Source: SKVR01 sp964491395
GTDB lineage: Bacteria; Bacteroidota; Bacteroidia; Bacteroidales; UBA7960
Direction: 5' to 3'
NCBI GenBank assembly: GCA_964491395.1
Contig: CAZBGI010000007.1
Location: forward strand, 1 to 64,000
Length of the DNA stretch: 64,000 nt
Positions 25,493-33,589 of this stretch are shown one piece after another. The position numbers and the translations under genes were made by a program. Below the pieces are notes generated by a model. It ran no database searches and was not told the origin of the DNA. It worked only from the letters and a program-made list of their open reading frames with translations. Numbering within the stretch: position 1 is the first letter of the stretch; each line of letters begins with the position of its first letter.

Positions 25493-26866
25493 ATGAGCAG
25501 ACCTGTTTTATTCGCATGGGCCATCCTGTTTTTTGGCTTAACTTGCTGTAGCACAACTCAAACTACGAGCGTTGCAACGGTAGAGGAACCCATTGGTGGA
25601 GGGGATGGCCTTTTTATTAACTATCCTCCCGGGGAGGAAAATACTGAGGAGGAGAATTACGTGGAGGAAAATAATTACAGGAAGAATTATAACAACGATG
25701 ACATGACACGCCCAGAAAATAATCCTCCCGGTGAGATGCTACAGGATATGAACCATTTTTCGCTGGAATTTTTCCGGCAACTCAGTGAAGAGAATCCCAA
25801 CCAAAGCATGGCTTTTTCTCCTGCATCACTAAACATGGCCATGGCCATTGTTTATTCCGGTGCCAGGGAAGAAACCCAGAAACAAATGAGTAAATTACTG
25901 GGGTTTTCACTCCAATATTCGGATTTTCATCCGGCCTGGCATGCATACTTTTCCGAAATGCAGCATATCACACGGGATACCCTGGTTGATTTCAATCTGG
26001 CTAACAAAGTGTTTCTTGAGCAATCTTATGAAATTCTTACCCAATATAAAGAAGATGTAGAAACCTGGCACAATGGAGCATTTGAAAAAACTGACTTTCT
26101 CAACCATCCCCGGGAAGCAGAGCAGCATATCAATTCGTGGGTGGAAGATTTAACCCGCAACAGAATACAGGATTTGATTCCTTCCGGCACACTGTCCGAC
26201 CTTACCCGGTTGGTCCTGGTCAATGCCATGTATATTAAATCGGACTGGAAACATCCCTTTAAAGAAGAAAATACCCGGGAAAAGATGTTCCGAACCCTCT
26301 CTGGGGAGGAGATTCCCAAAGATTTCATGATACAGCGGCAAAGCAACATACCCTGGTATGAGGGTGAAGATTTCACCGCTTTGGAGCTTCCCTATACTAC
26401 TCCTGAATTATCGCTTATTCTTATCAAGCCCCATGATAAAACAACGGAAGACCTAACCCGTTTCATTCCGGATGTAGAAACTTATAACCAAATCATCCGT
26501 GGCCTCAGGCAGGAAGAGGTAGAGATGGAAATCCCCTCCTTTAAACTGGAAACTGCATTTACATTATCCGAACCCCTGAGAGAAGCGGGACTGGAAGAAG
26601 CATTTGACCAAAGAGCTGATTTTTCCGGAATCAGCGGAAGAAAAGATTTGCATATCAGCGATGTATTGCAGAAAGTTTTTTTTGAGATCGATGAAAAAGG
26701 ATCCGAAGCTGCCGCGGCCACCGCAGTGGTTGTGGTTACCACCTCTATGCCGGTTGACCCTCCCAATTATAGTCCCAAGCAATTTGTAGCAAATCACCCC
26801 TTTATTTTTATCCTGAAGGAGAACAAGTTTAACACACCGCTTTTCACTGGTAAAATAGTAAACTAG
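25493..26866 (+). CDS. Serpin-family lipoprotein (serine protease inhibitor)
   Basis: 457 aa. The N-terminus is a lipoprotein signal with lipobox GLTC (C18), then an acidic Asn/Glu-rich linker (~30-80). The serpin fold follows (~85-457): FSPASLNMAMAIVYSGAREET, LVNAMYIKSDWKHPF, and the reactive-centre region with the small-residue hinge E405-AAAATA followed by VVVVTTSMPVDPP. It ends with NHPFIFILKENKFNTPLFTGKI, the canonical serpin C-terminus. The alanine-rich hinge predicts an inhibitory serpin. The Thr/Ser-Met region is the likely scissile site, so chymotrypsin/elastase-like targets are possible (inference). It probably faces the periplasm or cell surface. Confidence 0.93.
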   Translation: MSRPVLFAWAILFFGLTCCSTTQTTSVATVEEPIGGGDGLFINYPPGEENTEEENYVEENNYRKNYNNDDMTRPENNPPGEMLQDMNHFSLEFFRQLSEENPNQSMAFSPASLNMAMAIVYSGAREETQKQMSKLLGFSLQYSDFHPAWHAYFSEMQHITRDTLVDFNLANKVFLEQSYEILTQYKEDVETWHNGAFEKTDFLNHPREAEQHINSWVEDLTRNRIQDLIPSGTLSDLTRLVLVNAMYIKSDWKHPFKEENTREKMFRTLSGEEIPKDFMIQRQSNIPWYEGEDFTALELPYTTPELSLILIKPHDKTTEDLTRFIPDVETYNQIIRGLRQEEVEMEIPSFKLETAFTLSEPLREAGLEEAFDQRADFSGISGRKDLHISDVLQKVFFEIDEKGSEAAAATAVVVVTTSMPVDPPNYSPKQFVANHPFIFILKENKFNTPLFTGKIVN

Positions 26867-26894
26867 AAAACAGGCGAATTTCCCGTTGATTGAT

Positions 26895-26949
26895 GAGTAG
26901 CAGGAAGCAGAAGAGAACCCTCTCTTTGCCAATGCTACTCTTTTCTTTT
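26895..26949 (+). terminator. Terminator of the serpin gene
   Basis: Arms GAGTAGCA (26895-26902) and TGCTACTC (26933-26940) with an inner AAGAGA/TCTCTT helix, followed by TTTTCTTTT. It overlaps the 3' end of the convergent mazG gene by a few bases. Confidence 0.65.
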
Positions 26950-27738
26950 GATAAGTTCGGGAGATGCCTCCATTTTCTTGGCCTCATTCCAGAAAACATC
27001 CATTTCTGCCAAGGTCATTTTGTGCATATCTCTGTCGGCTTCCTTTGATTTTTGCTCCAGATATTCGAAACGTCTCATAAACTTCTTGTTGGTACGCTCA
27101 AGGGCACTCTCAGGATTTACACCAATGAATCGTGCATAATTGATAAGAGAAAACAGTAAATCTCCAAATTCCTCTTCTACCTTAGCAGCAGAGCCCTTGT
27201 TTTCTACTTCATGTTTCAACTCGCTGAGTTCCTCCTGTACTTTATCCCACACCTGGTGAGGTTGCTCCCAGTCAAAACCCACCCCTTTTACTTTATCCTG
27301 AATACGGTAAGCCTTCACCATGGCTGGAAGTGAGCGCGGAACACCTGCCAGCACATTTTTACGCCCCTCTTTCATCTTAATCTTTTCCCAGTTTTCCTTT
27401 ACTTCCTCATCATCGGCTACCTTAACATCTCCATAAATATGCGGATGCCGGTTGATGAGTTTTTGGTTGATCCCTTCTATCACCCCCTGGATGTCAAACG
27501 CTTTTTTTTCCTCCCCGATTTTAGCATAAAACACAATATGAAGAAGCAAATCTCCCAGTTCTTTTTTGATCTCTTCGAGGTCATTGTCCAGAATGGCATC
27601 TGCCAGTTCATACGTTTCCTCGATGGTAAGATGCCGAAGAGTTTCAAGCGTCTGTTTCTTATCCCAGGGGCATTTGGCCCTCAGTTCGTCCATGATATCC
27701 AGTAGTTCAGAAAAAGCCTGCAATCTCGAATCTGTCAT
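26935..27738 (-). CDS. mazG: Nucleoside triphosphate pyrophosphohydrolase MazG
   Basis: 267 aa, two tandem MazG domains. The N-terminal copy has CPWDKKQTLETL, EETYELADAI and KKELGDLLLHIVFYA (the EExxE…ExxD metal site). The C-terminal copy has GVGFDWEQPHQVWDKVQEE and EEFGDLLFSLINYAR. It hydrolyses NTPs, including aberrant ones, to NMP and pyrophosphate. Full-length bacterial form. The next gene upstream on this strand is the histidine kinase, about 260 bp away. Confidence 0.95.
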   Translation of the reverse strand: MTDSRLQAFSELLDIMDELRAKCPWDKKQTLETLRHLTIEETYELADAILDNDLEEIKKELGDLLLHIVFYAKIGEEKKAFDIQGVIEGINQKLINRHPHIYGDVKVADDEEVKENWEKIKMKEGRKNVLAGVPRSLPAMVKAYRIQDKVKGVGFDWEQPHQVWDKVQEELSELKHEVENKGSAAKVEEEFGDLLFSLINYARFIGVNPESALERTNKKFMRRFEYLEQKSKEADRDMHKMTLAEMDVFWNEAKKMEASPELIKRKE

Positions 27739-27996
27739 ATTTGTTGTTTTTTGAGGTATTCTTGGTTGTTGTCGATGAAATCAATTCGCGTTTTGATAGC
27801 CACATTCAGGAAACTACACCTGATTTTTGCCTGGATACTTTATCCTTCCGGGTAGCAGTTTGAGCAAAGCTAACTTTGATTTATCTCACAAAGGTAACAA
27901 CAAATGGCCGGGGAATTCCACAATTAACTGAATCAATTTGCAAAATGACGGGTTCCAGATGGTGAATATCTGAAAACGATTTGGGGAACAGACTCC

Positions 27997-30900
27997 TTAT
28001 TCAGATACGAGTGTAAGGGGTAGCTGAATCCAGAAGGTAGAACCTCTATGTTGTTCACTCTCGACACCAATTTTCCCTTCCATCAGGGTAACGAGTTCCC
28101 TGCAAATATACAAGCCAATGCCTGCACCATCGTATTCACGGGTATAGGACTGATCGGCCTGCGTAAACTTTTCAAACAGAACAGGAATAATTTCCCGGTC
28201 TATTCCGATACCATTATCCTTCACCTCCACCCTCACTTCCATGGTATTGTCTTTTTGGATACTTCCCCAGGCTATCAACACCACTTCACCGCCGGAGTAG
28301 GTAAATTTTATGGCATTGGCCAGTAAATTGCCTATTATCTGGCGCAGCCTGAACTCATCTCCCAAAAGCATGCCTTTGTATTGAATATGATTTTCAACCC
28401 TAAGGGTAATATGCTTTTGAATGGCTGATGCTTTAAAAATACTAATGGCTTTTTCCATCATAACCTCAATGTTGAAGGGCTTGTTGCGGATAACAATCCC
28501 CTCTGATTCGAGCCTGGAAAGTTCATGAATATTACTGATGAGTTCCAGCAAGCTATCGGACGATTCCTTTACTACTTTGAGCATTTCTTTCTGAGAGTCG
28601 TTCAGCTGGCTGTGCATGAGCATGTCGGACATCCCTATGATACCACTGAGCGGAGTACGCATCTCATGACTCATGTTATCCAAAAATAAATCCTTGGCTT
28701 GAGCAGTTCTTTGAAGGATTTCTTCTTGCTTTTTCTGTTCCTGCTTTTGTTTTTCCAGGGTAATATCCTTGGATATTCGGCAAAGAAATTTATTCTGACC
28801 GGCAGTAAAAACAAAACTGGTAAGAGAAAGGTGAAGTAGTTTGCCCGCGCTATTCCTGATGGTAATTTCCGAAACAAGCGGCTCTCTGGTATCGTTTGAA
28901 CGGAAAAACCGGAAGAATCTTTCTTTAAGCTTCTGGGGTGGTTGCTGTGGATGTTGTTTTTGCAAAGCAGGATTGAACAGGATGCTTGATTCAATCTCCC
29001 AGGCGTACTTCCCCGTAACAGTTTCACTATTTAACCCGGTGATGAGTTCTGCACTGGGGTTCCATTCCGTAATGATCCCATCTTCTTTCACCACCACAAT
29101 TGCATCCAGCGATTGTTCCACAAGGTTTTTAAATTTCAGCTCACTTTCGGTTAGATTTCTCTGTGCCTTTTTCAGCTCACTGATATCCTGGGCAACTCCG
29201 ATAATTTTTTCATCTTTCTGCAGGGTGCCGCGGGTGTAAACAAACAAGTTTTTTTTGTGTGAAGTAACAAGTTTCAACTCAAGTTCGAGTTCATAAGCAA
29301 CCTCATTTTGATGCTCAATGGCTGCCTCTATAGCCTTTGTTATTTTTGAAACTTCTTCCGCAGGGGTGTATCGGTCCAGGAATTCTTCCATAGGAATGGC
29401 AATATCCTGTTCGTCATCTTCATTGGAAATCTCAGGTTCAAGCTTCTCAAAAAGCTTCCTGCTTAAAATAAAACACCGGCTTTTAAAATCAAACCCCCAA
29501 TACCAGATTTTGGCTAAACTGGCCGCATCCGACAACATTCCAGAGGTTTTGATGAGCCTGTTTCTCATGTCAAAACCATAGGAAGCATTGGAAATCATTC
29601 GCCCAAAAGCATCCAAAATATAGGCATTAATTTCAGTTCCCGGCCTTGTCAGGAAAGAGACGGTTCCGTAAAGTTTTTTACCTGCATACAGTCCACAGGA
29701 GAAAAAGCGGTCAACATTGAGAATCTTCTCAATTTTCCGGGCAACAGGCTCTGCAATCGTTCCGAAAGTGAGCTCATGAATTCCCCTGGTGTTTTCTTTT
29801 ACTCTTAGTTTTATAATTTTATTATACAGTTCCCCTCCCTTTTTAAGGGGGTACTTTTTGTGTAAAGGGTGTTTTCCTATAAGTTGAGAAATAATGTTCA
29901 TGTTACTTCCAAAACCTTCAGCAAAAACAGTTTGCAAATACTCCTCCTCAGGGTTGTATCTGTTAACCAACACTACTGAGTTTTCAATCAGGTCATAGGC
30001 AGTTTGTCCAATAAAATTAAACAATTCTTCCTCTGTACGAAGGGAGGCAATCAGGTCAATGGCAGCTTCATTCAAAACCTGAATTTGCTTGTTAAAATGT
30101 TTTTCTGTCTTTTCATAGTGGGCGATGGTGGTGATATCAGTGATACTCATTACAACCCAGGAAGAGTTTTTTACCGGACTGATGCTGCCGTTGAAATATT
30201 TGTCCTTCAGATGAAAAGCAAAATCCTTATTTTTTTGTTGATGGGTAGCTGAGAAGAATTCGTCCGTATTGTAACCGTTGTTGCTGAATACCTGGAAAAG
30301 AGTATTCTTCAGAGCATCGTCGGTTTTATGCAACCCCAGAAATTCCATACTTTTGGGATTGGCATATTCAAACTCTTGCAAGGCCGTGTCAAACAACAAA
30401 ATCCCATAATGAAGGCTTCCATATAGTTTATCAAAAACTTCTGCAATTTCATTATCTGTTTTCCCAGAAGAGCGCAGGAAGTTCTGGTTAACCCCGGCAT
30501 CTTTTTTATCATTTCCGTTGTTCAGGAGTTCAAGTTTCAGGATTAGGTTCTTCAGCAGCTCAGCAGTAATTTCCAGGAAGTCTTCAAACGCCGCGTCCCA
30601 TTTGTGGCCCACATGATTGCTTAACAAAGCTACAAACCCGGTTTTGTTATCATCGAATGCTAACGCTTTCTGTATAAAAGCCTTGCAGTGGGTTACGCGA
30701 AACAGCTTGCTGTCATAGGGGTAAGTATCGGGAATGTTCAGGGTATTGCTAATCTGGAAGCAATTTCCCGGGGTACTGAATTTTCCCCAAATCTGATAAT
30801 CCCTGAGATTGAGTTGCTGCAAGCTGTTGGTAACAGAAAGCAATCCTTCACGGTGCCATTCATGAGTAACTGAAAAAGTATCGGACCTGGGATCGGTAAG

Positions 30901-31047
30901 AAAAATCAAAGCACGATCTGCGGCAAAAACCGTGGCAATATCCCTCAGGCTGTCGGAAATAACCTTTCGTAAGCTATGGGCATCATTATTTACCAGATTG
31001 CGAGACAACCCAATAATAATGCGGTTTTTGAGTGTTTCCTTTTCCAA
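27997..31047 (-). CDS. Multi-sensor histidine kinase (GAF/PAS, no receiver)
   Basis: 1016 aa, soluble: no membrane helix is evident. The N-terminal ~500 residues look like GAF-type and PAS-type modules, with further PAS modules at ~510-630 and ~640-760. The kinase core has H794 in NMSHEMRTPLSG, the N-box around N907 (IIGNLLANAIKFT), DNGIGI at 944 and GAGIGL at 974. It should autophosphorylate H794; no receiver domain or response regulator gene is adjacent, so the partner is unknown. The start appears to be TTG (31047): an in-frame stop lies two codons upstream and no early ATG exists. It is divergent from the macA-like operon. Confidence 0.88.
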   Translation of the reverse strand: MEKETLKNRIIIGLSRNLVNNDAHSLRKVISDSLRDIATVFAADRALIFLTDPRSDTFSVTHEWHREGLLSVTNSLQQLNLRDYQIWGKFSTPGNCFQISNTLNIPDTYPYDSKLFRVTHCKAFIQKALAFDDNKTGFVALLSNHVGHKWDAAFEDFLEITAELLKNLILKLELLNNGNDKKDAGVNQNFLRSSGKTDNEIAEVFDKLYGSLHYGILLFDTALQEFEYANPKSMEFLGLHKTDDALKNTLFQVFSNNGYNTDEFFSATHQQKNKDFAFHLKDKYFNGSISPVKNSSWVVMSITDITTIAHYEKTEKHFNKQIQVLNEAAIDLIASLRTEEELFNFIGQTAYDLIENSVVLVNRYNPEEEYLQTVFAEGFGSNMNIISQLIGKHPLHKKYPLKKGGELYNKIIKLRVKENTRGIHELTFGTIAEPVARKIEKILNVDRFFSCGLYAGKKLYGTVSFLTRPGTEINAYILDAFGRMISNASYGFDMRNRLIKTSGMLSDAASLAKIWYWGFDFKSRCFILSRKLFEKLEPEISNEDDEQDIAIPMEEFLDRYTPAEEVSKITKAIEAAIEHQNEVAYELELELKLVTSHKKNLFVYTRGTLQKDEKIIGVAQDISELKKAQRNLTESELKFKNLVEQSLDAIVVVKEDGIITEWNPSAELITGLNSETVTGKYAWEIESSILFNPALQKQHPQQPPQKLKERFFRFFRSNDTREPLVSEITIRNSAGKLLHLSLTSFVFTAGQNKFLCRISKDITLEKQKQEQKKQEEILQRTAQAKDLFLDNMSHEMRTPLSGIIGMSDMLMHSQLNDSQKEMLKVVKESSDSLLELISNIHELSRLESEGIVIRNKPFNIEVMMEKAISIFKASAIQKHITLRVENHIQYKGMLLGDEFRLRQIIGNLLANAIKFTYSGGEVVLIAWGSIQKDNTMEVRVEVKDNGIGIDREIIPVLFEKFTQADQSYTREYDGAGIGLYICRELVTLMEGKIGVESEQHRGSTFWIQLPLTLVSE

Positions 31048-31390
31048 TTTTCAAGTATTAGTTCGTTTCCCCTTTCTGAAAATCATGAATCATGCCACTT
31101 TTCCCAGGCTGTCAACTTGTGAAAGCGAATACCAGAAATAGTTTTTTCACAAACTTTGCAATTTACAAATATATACCTTTAAAGGGTCATTTTATCGGTA
31201 GTTTTCACGTGTTTTTAAGTACATATTTTACTTGTTCGTTTTCAATACAACAAGTGAACGAATCCGTACAATACCCCAGCAAAAAGCTCCTCAGCGAAAA
31301 TGCATCTCCCTGTAAAACAGTCAAAAAACACTAATGGCACAAAATTCGTAATCAATAGCAAAACTATATAATCTTCACTCCCCTATTGTT
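31048..31390. other. Divergent intergenic region (histidine kinase / efflux operon)
   Basis: 343 bp of AT-rich sequence that must hold both promoters. A minus-strand TATATTTG (31166-31173) fits the -7 consensus for the kinase gene but lacks a clear -33. No gene or hairpin was identified. Confidence 0.4.
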
Positions 31391-32641
31391 ATGGATAAAA
31401 TAATAAAGAAAAAAAAGTGGACTCCCCGTAAAATTGGCTCTATCACAGCAGTGGGCTTACTTGTACTTTTCATTGTTTATTTGCTGTTTATACGCGATAA
31501 AAGCAGCCGTATTTACATAGAGAAAGACAAAATCAGCATTTCGGAAGTCCGGCAAGGTAGTTTTCAAGAGTTTATCCCTGTAGACGGGGTAGTTCAACCC
31601 ATGGTAACGATTTACCTTGATGCAGTATTTGGGGGCCGCGTAGAAGAGATATTTATTCGCGACGGTGCCATGGTAGCAAAAGGAGAACCTATTCTGCGCC
31701 TGAGTAACGCCACCATAGAAAAAGACTACATGTTTCAGGAGAATCAAGCCCTTGAAGTACTTAATAATTACCAGAATACCCGGCTGAACCTGGAAAGAAA
31801 TAAATTCACGCTTGAACGTGAAATGGCCGATCTGGAATACCGGCAGGAAATAGCAGTATCGGATTTCAACAGAAAGAAAAAGCTCTACGAAAAAAATCAT
31901 ATTCCTGAAGAAGAATACGAAAAGTCAGAACGCGAGTACAGGATTGCAAAAAAACGTTATGATATAGCTTACAGGGCCATGCAGCATGATTCGGTTTACA
32001 CACAAACCCAGATGGTTCAGATAAGAGAATCCATTGATCGCATGCAGGACAACCTGCGGATGCTCAATGAAAACCTGAAAAATCTAACCATTACAGCTCC
32101 AATTTCAGGGCAGCTCTCCTCCTTCCACCCGGAAATCGGGGAAACCCGGCGTGCAGGCGAAAACCTGGGACAAATAGATGTTCTGGATGAATTTAAGCTC
32201 AGAGCACGCATTGATGAAAGGTACGTCAACAGGACTTTCATAGGACAGAAAGCCCAATTTGATTACGCAGGAGAGAACTATCAACTCGAAATACAAAAGA
32301 TATACAGTAATATTGATGCCGGAGCCTTTGAAGTCGATCTGTTCTTCACCGATAGTGTTCCCAATGGCATAAGAAGAGGCCAGACCTTGCAATTACGTCT
32401 TGAGTTTAGTGGCGTGGCCGACGCGGTAATTATACCCCGCGGAGGTTTTTACCAGGAAACCGGGGGCAACTGGATTTATGTGCTTGACTCCTCTGGCAAA
32501 GAGGCTACCAAAAGAAGAATTCGTATCGGACGGCAAAACATTCATCACTATGAAGTATTGGAAGGCTTAATGCCCGGCGAACGAGTCATTACATCATCTT
32601 ATGATACATTTGGTAACAAAGAACGATTGATTTTCAAATAA
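31391..32641 (+). CDS. Membrane-fusion protein (HlyD/MacA-like efflux adaptor)
   Basis: 416 aa. Short basic N-terminus, one membrane helix (~15-34), a lipoyl-like half (VEEIFIRDGAMVAKGEPILRLS), a long coiled-coil hairpin (~105-225, heptad-rich), then the second lipoyl half (LTITAPISGQLSSFHPEIGE) and beta-barrel domains. Such adaptors link an inner-membrane ABC or RND pump to an outer-membrane channel. The ATPase and permease genes follow directly, making a MacAB-like tripartite system; no TolC gene is in the window. The substrate is unknown. Confidence 0.9.
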   Translation: MDKIIKKKKWTPRKIGSITAVGLLVLFIVYLLFIRDKSSRIYIEKDKISISEVRQGSFQEFIPVDGVVQPMVTIYLDAVFGGRVEEIFIRDGAMVAKGEPILRLSNATIEKDYMFQENQALEVLNNYQNTRLNLERNKFTLEREMADLEYRQEIAVSDFNRKKKLYEKNHIPEEEYEKSEREYRIAKKRYDIAYRAMQHDSVYTQTQMVQIRESIDRMQDNLRMLNENLKNLTITAPISGQLSSFHPEIGETRRAGENLGQIDVLDEFKLRARIDERYVNRTFIGQKAQFDYAGENYQLEIQKIYSNIDAGAFEVDLFFTDSVPNGIRRGQTLQLRLEFSGVADAVIIPRGGFYQETGGNWIYVLDSSGKEATKRRIRIGRQNIHHYEVLEGLMPGERVITSSYDTFGNKERLIFK

Positions 32642-32704
32642 AACATTTAAAAATTTACAAATTTTTATTATTTTCAAGTTTTCTCACGCAAAAAAAACAT
32701 TACC

Positions 32705-33412
32705 ATGATTAAAACTGTAGATTTAAGCAAAGTTTTTCGCACTGAAGAGGTGGAAACTACCGCTCTCAACCAGGTGTCCTTAGAAATCAAAGAAGGAGAG
32801 TTTGTGGCCATTATGGGTCCTTCGGGATGTGGAAAGTCAACTTTGCTCAACATTTTGGGATTACTGGACAATCCCAGCAGCGGAGCGTATCACTTCCTGG
32901 ACAACGAAGTCTCTTCTTATTCCGAAAAACAAAGAGCCAATCTGAGAAAAAAGAATATCGGTTTTGTATTCCAGAATTTTAACCTTATCGACGAGCTCAG
33001 TGTATATGAAAATGTAGAATTACCTCTTATTTACCTGGGATACAGCTCATCAGAGAGAAAGAAAAGGGTTGAAGAAGTATTGGATCAGATGCAGATAATG
33101 CATCGCAAAAATCACTTTCCACTGCAGCTTTCCGGAGGACAACAGCAAAGAGTAGCCGTTAGCAGGGCTGTAGTAGCCAAACCCCATATCATTCTGGCCG
33201 ATGAGCCTACCGGTAATCTTGACTCCACCCATGGCGATGAAGTGATGAATTTGCTGGAAGAACTTAACAAAAACGGCACTACCATCATCATGGTTACCCA
33301 CTCCCAGAGAGATGCCTCTTATGCCCAAAGGATTGTCAGATTATTTGATGGACAAATTGTTACAGAAGACAAATCAACCGAATTTGTTCTGACTTCGCTG
33401 GCTGAAAAGTAA
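32705..33412 (+). CDS. ABC transporter ATP-binding protein (MacB/LolD type)
   Basis: 235 aa. Walker A GPSGCGKST (~38-46), Q-loop FVFQNFNLIDELSVYENVELPL, signature LSGGQQQR (~140-147), Walker B IILADEPTGNLD, and H-loop VTHSQRD. This subgroup drives MacB/FtsX-like permeases that pull substrates from the periplasmic side. It lies 63 bp after the adaptor gene and 177 bp before the permease gene. Confidence 0.95.
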   Translation: MIKTVDLSKVFRTEEVETTALNQVSLEIKEGEFVAIMGPSGCGKSTLLNILGLLDNPSSGAYHFLDNEVSSYSEKQRANLRKKNIGFVFQNFNLIDELSVYENVELPLIYLGYSSSERKKRVEEVLDQMQIMHRKNHFPLQLSGGQQQRVAVSRAVVAKPHIILADEPTGNLDSTHGDEVMNLLEELNKNGTTIIMVTHSQRDASYAQRIVRLFDGQIVTEDKSTEFVLTSLAEK

Positions 33413-33460
33413 TATCCTCACATGTGGGCTTGTCTTAATGGCCAATTATTCTAATCATCG

Positions 33461-33510
33461 GGCTTGTCGAATCGCTTATTTGATGAATTCAATACTCGTT
33501 TCGACAGGCT
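33461..33510. repeat. Imperfect inverted repeat between ATPase and permease genes
   Basis: GGCTTGTCGA (33461-33470) and TCGACAGGCT (33501-33510) pair over about 9-10 bp. The GCTTGTCGAA/TTCGACAGGC motif resembles short dispersed repeats of Bacteroidota. No T-run follows, so it is not a simple terminator. Confidence 0.4.
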
Positions 33511-33589
33511 CTCCGGCCAAAAACCATTTCTGAAACAACTATTTTGATAATTTGTTACAACTCCTAAAGGCATCATCACCCCTACGTAT

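Noticed and set aside
33461..33510. Terminator between the ABC ATPase and permease genes
   Set aside because: The arms pair but no T-run follows, and the two genes clearly belong together.
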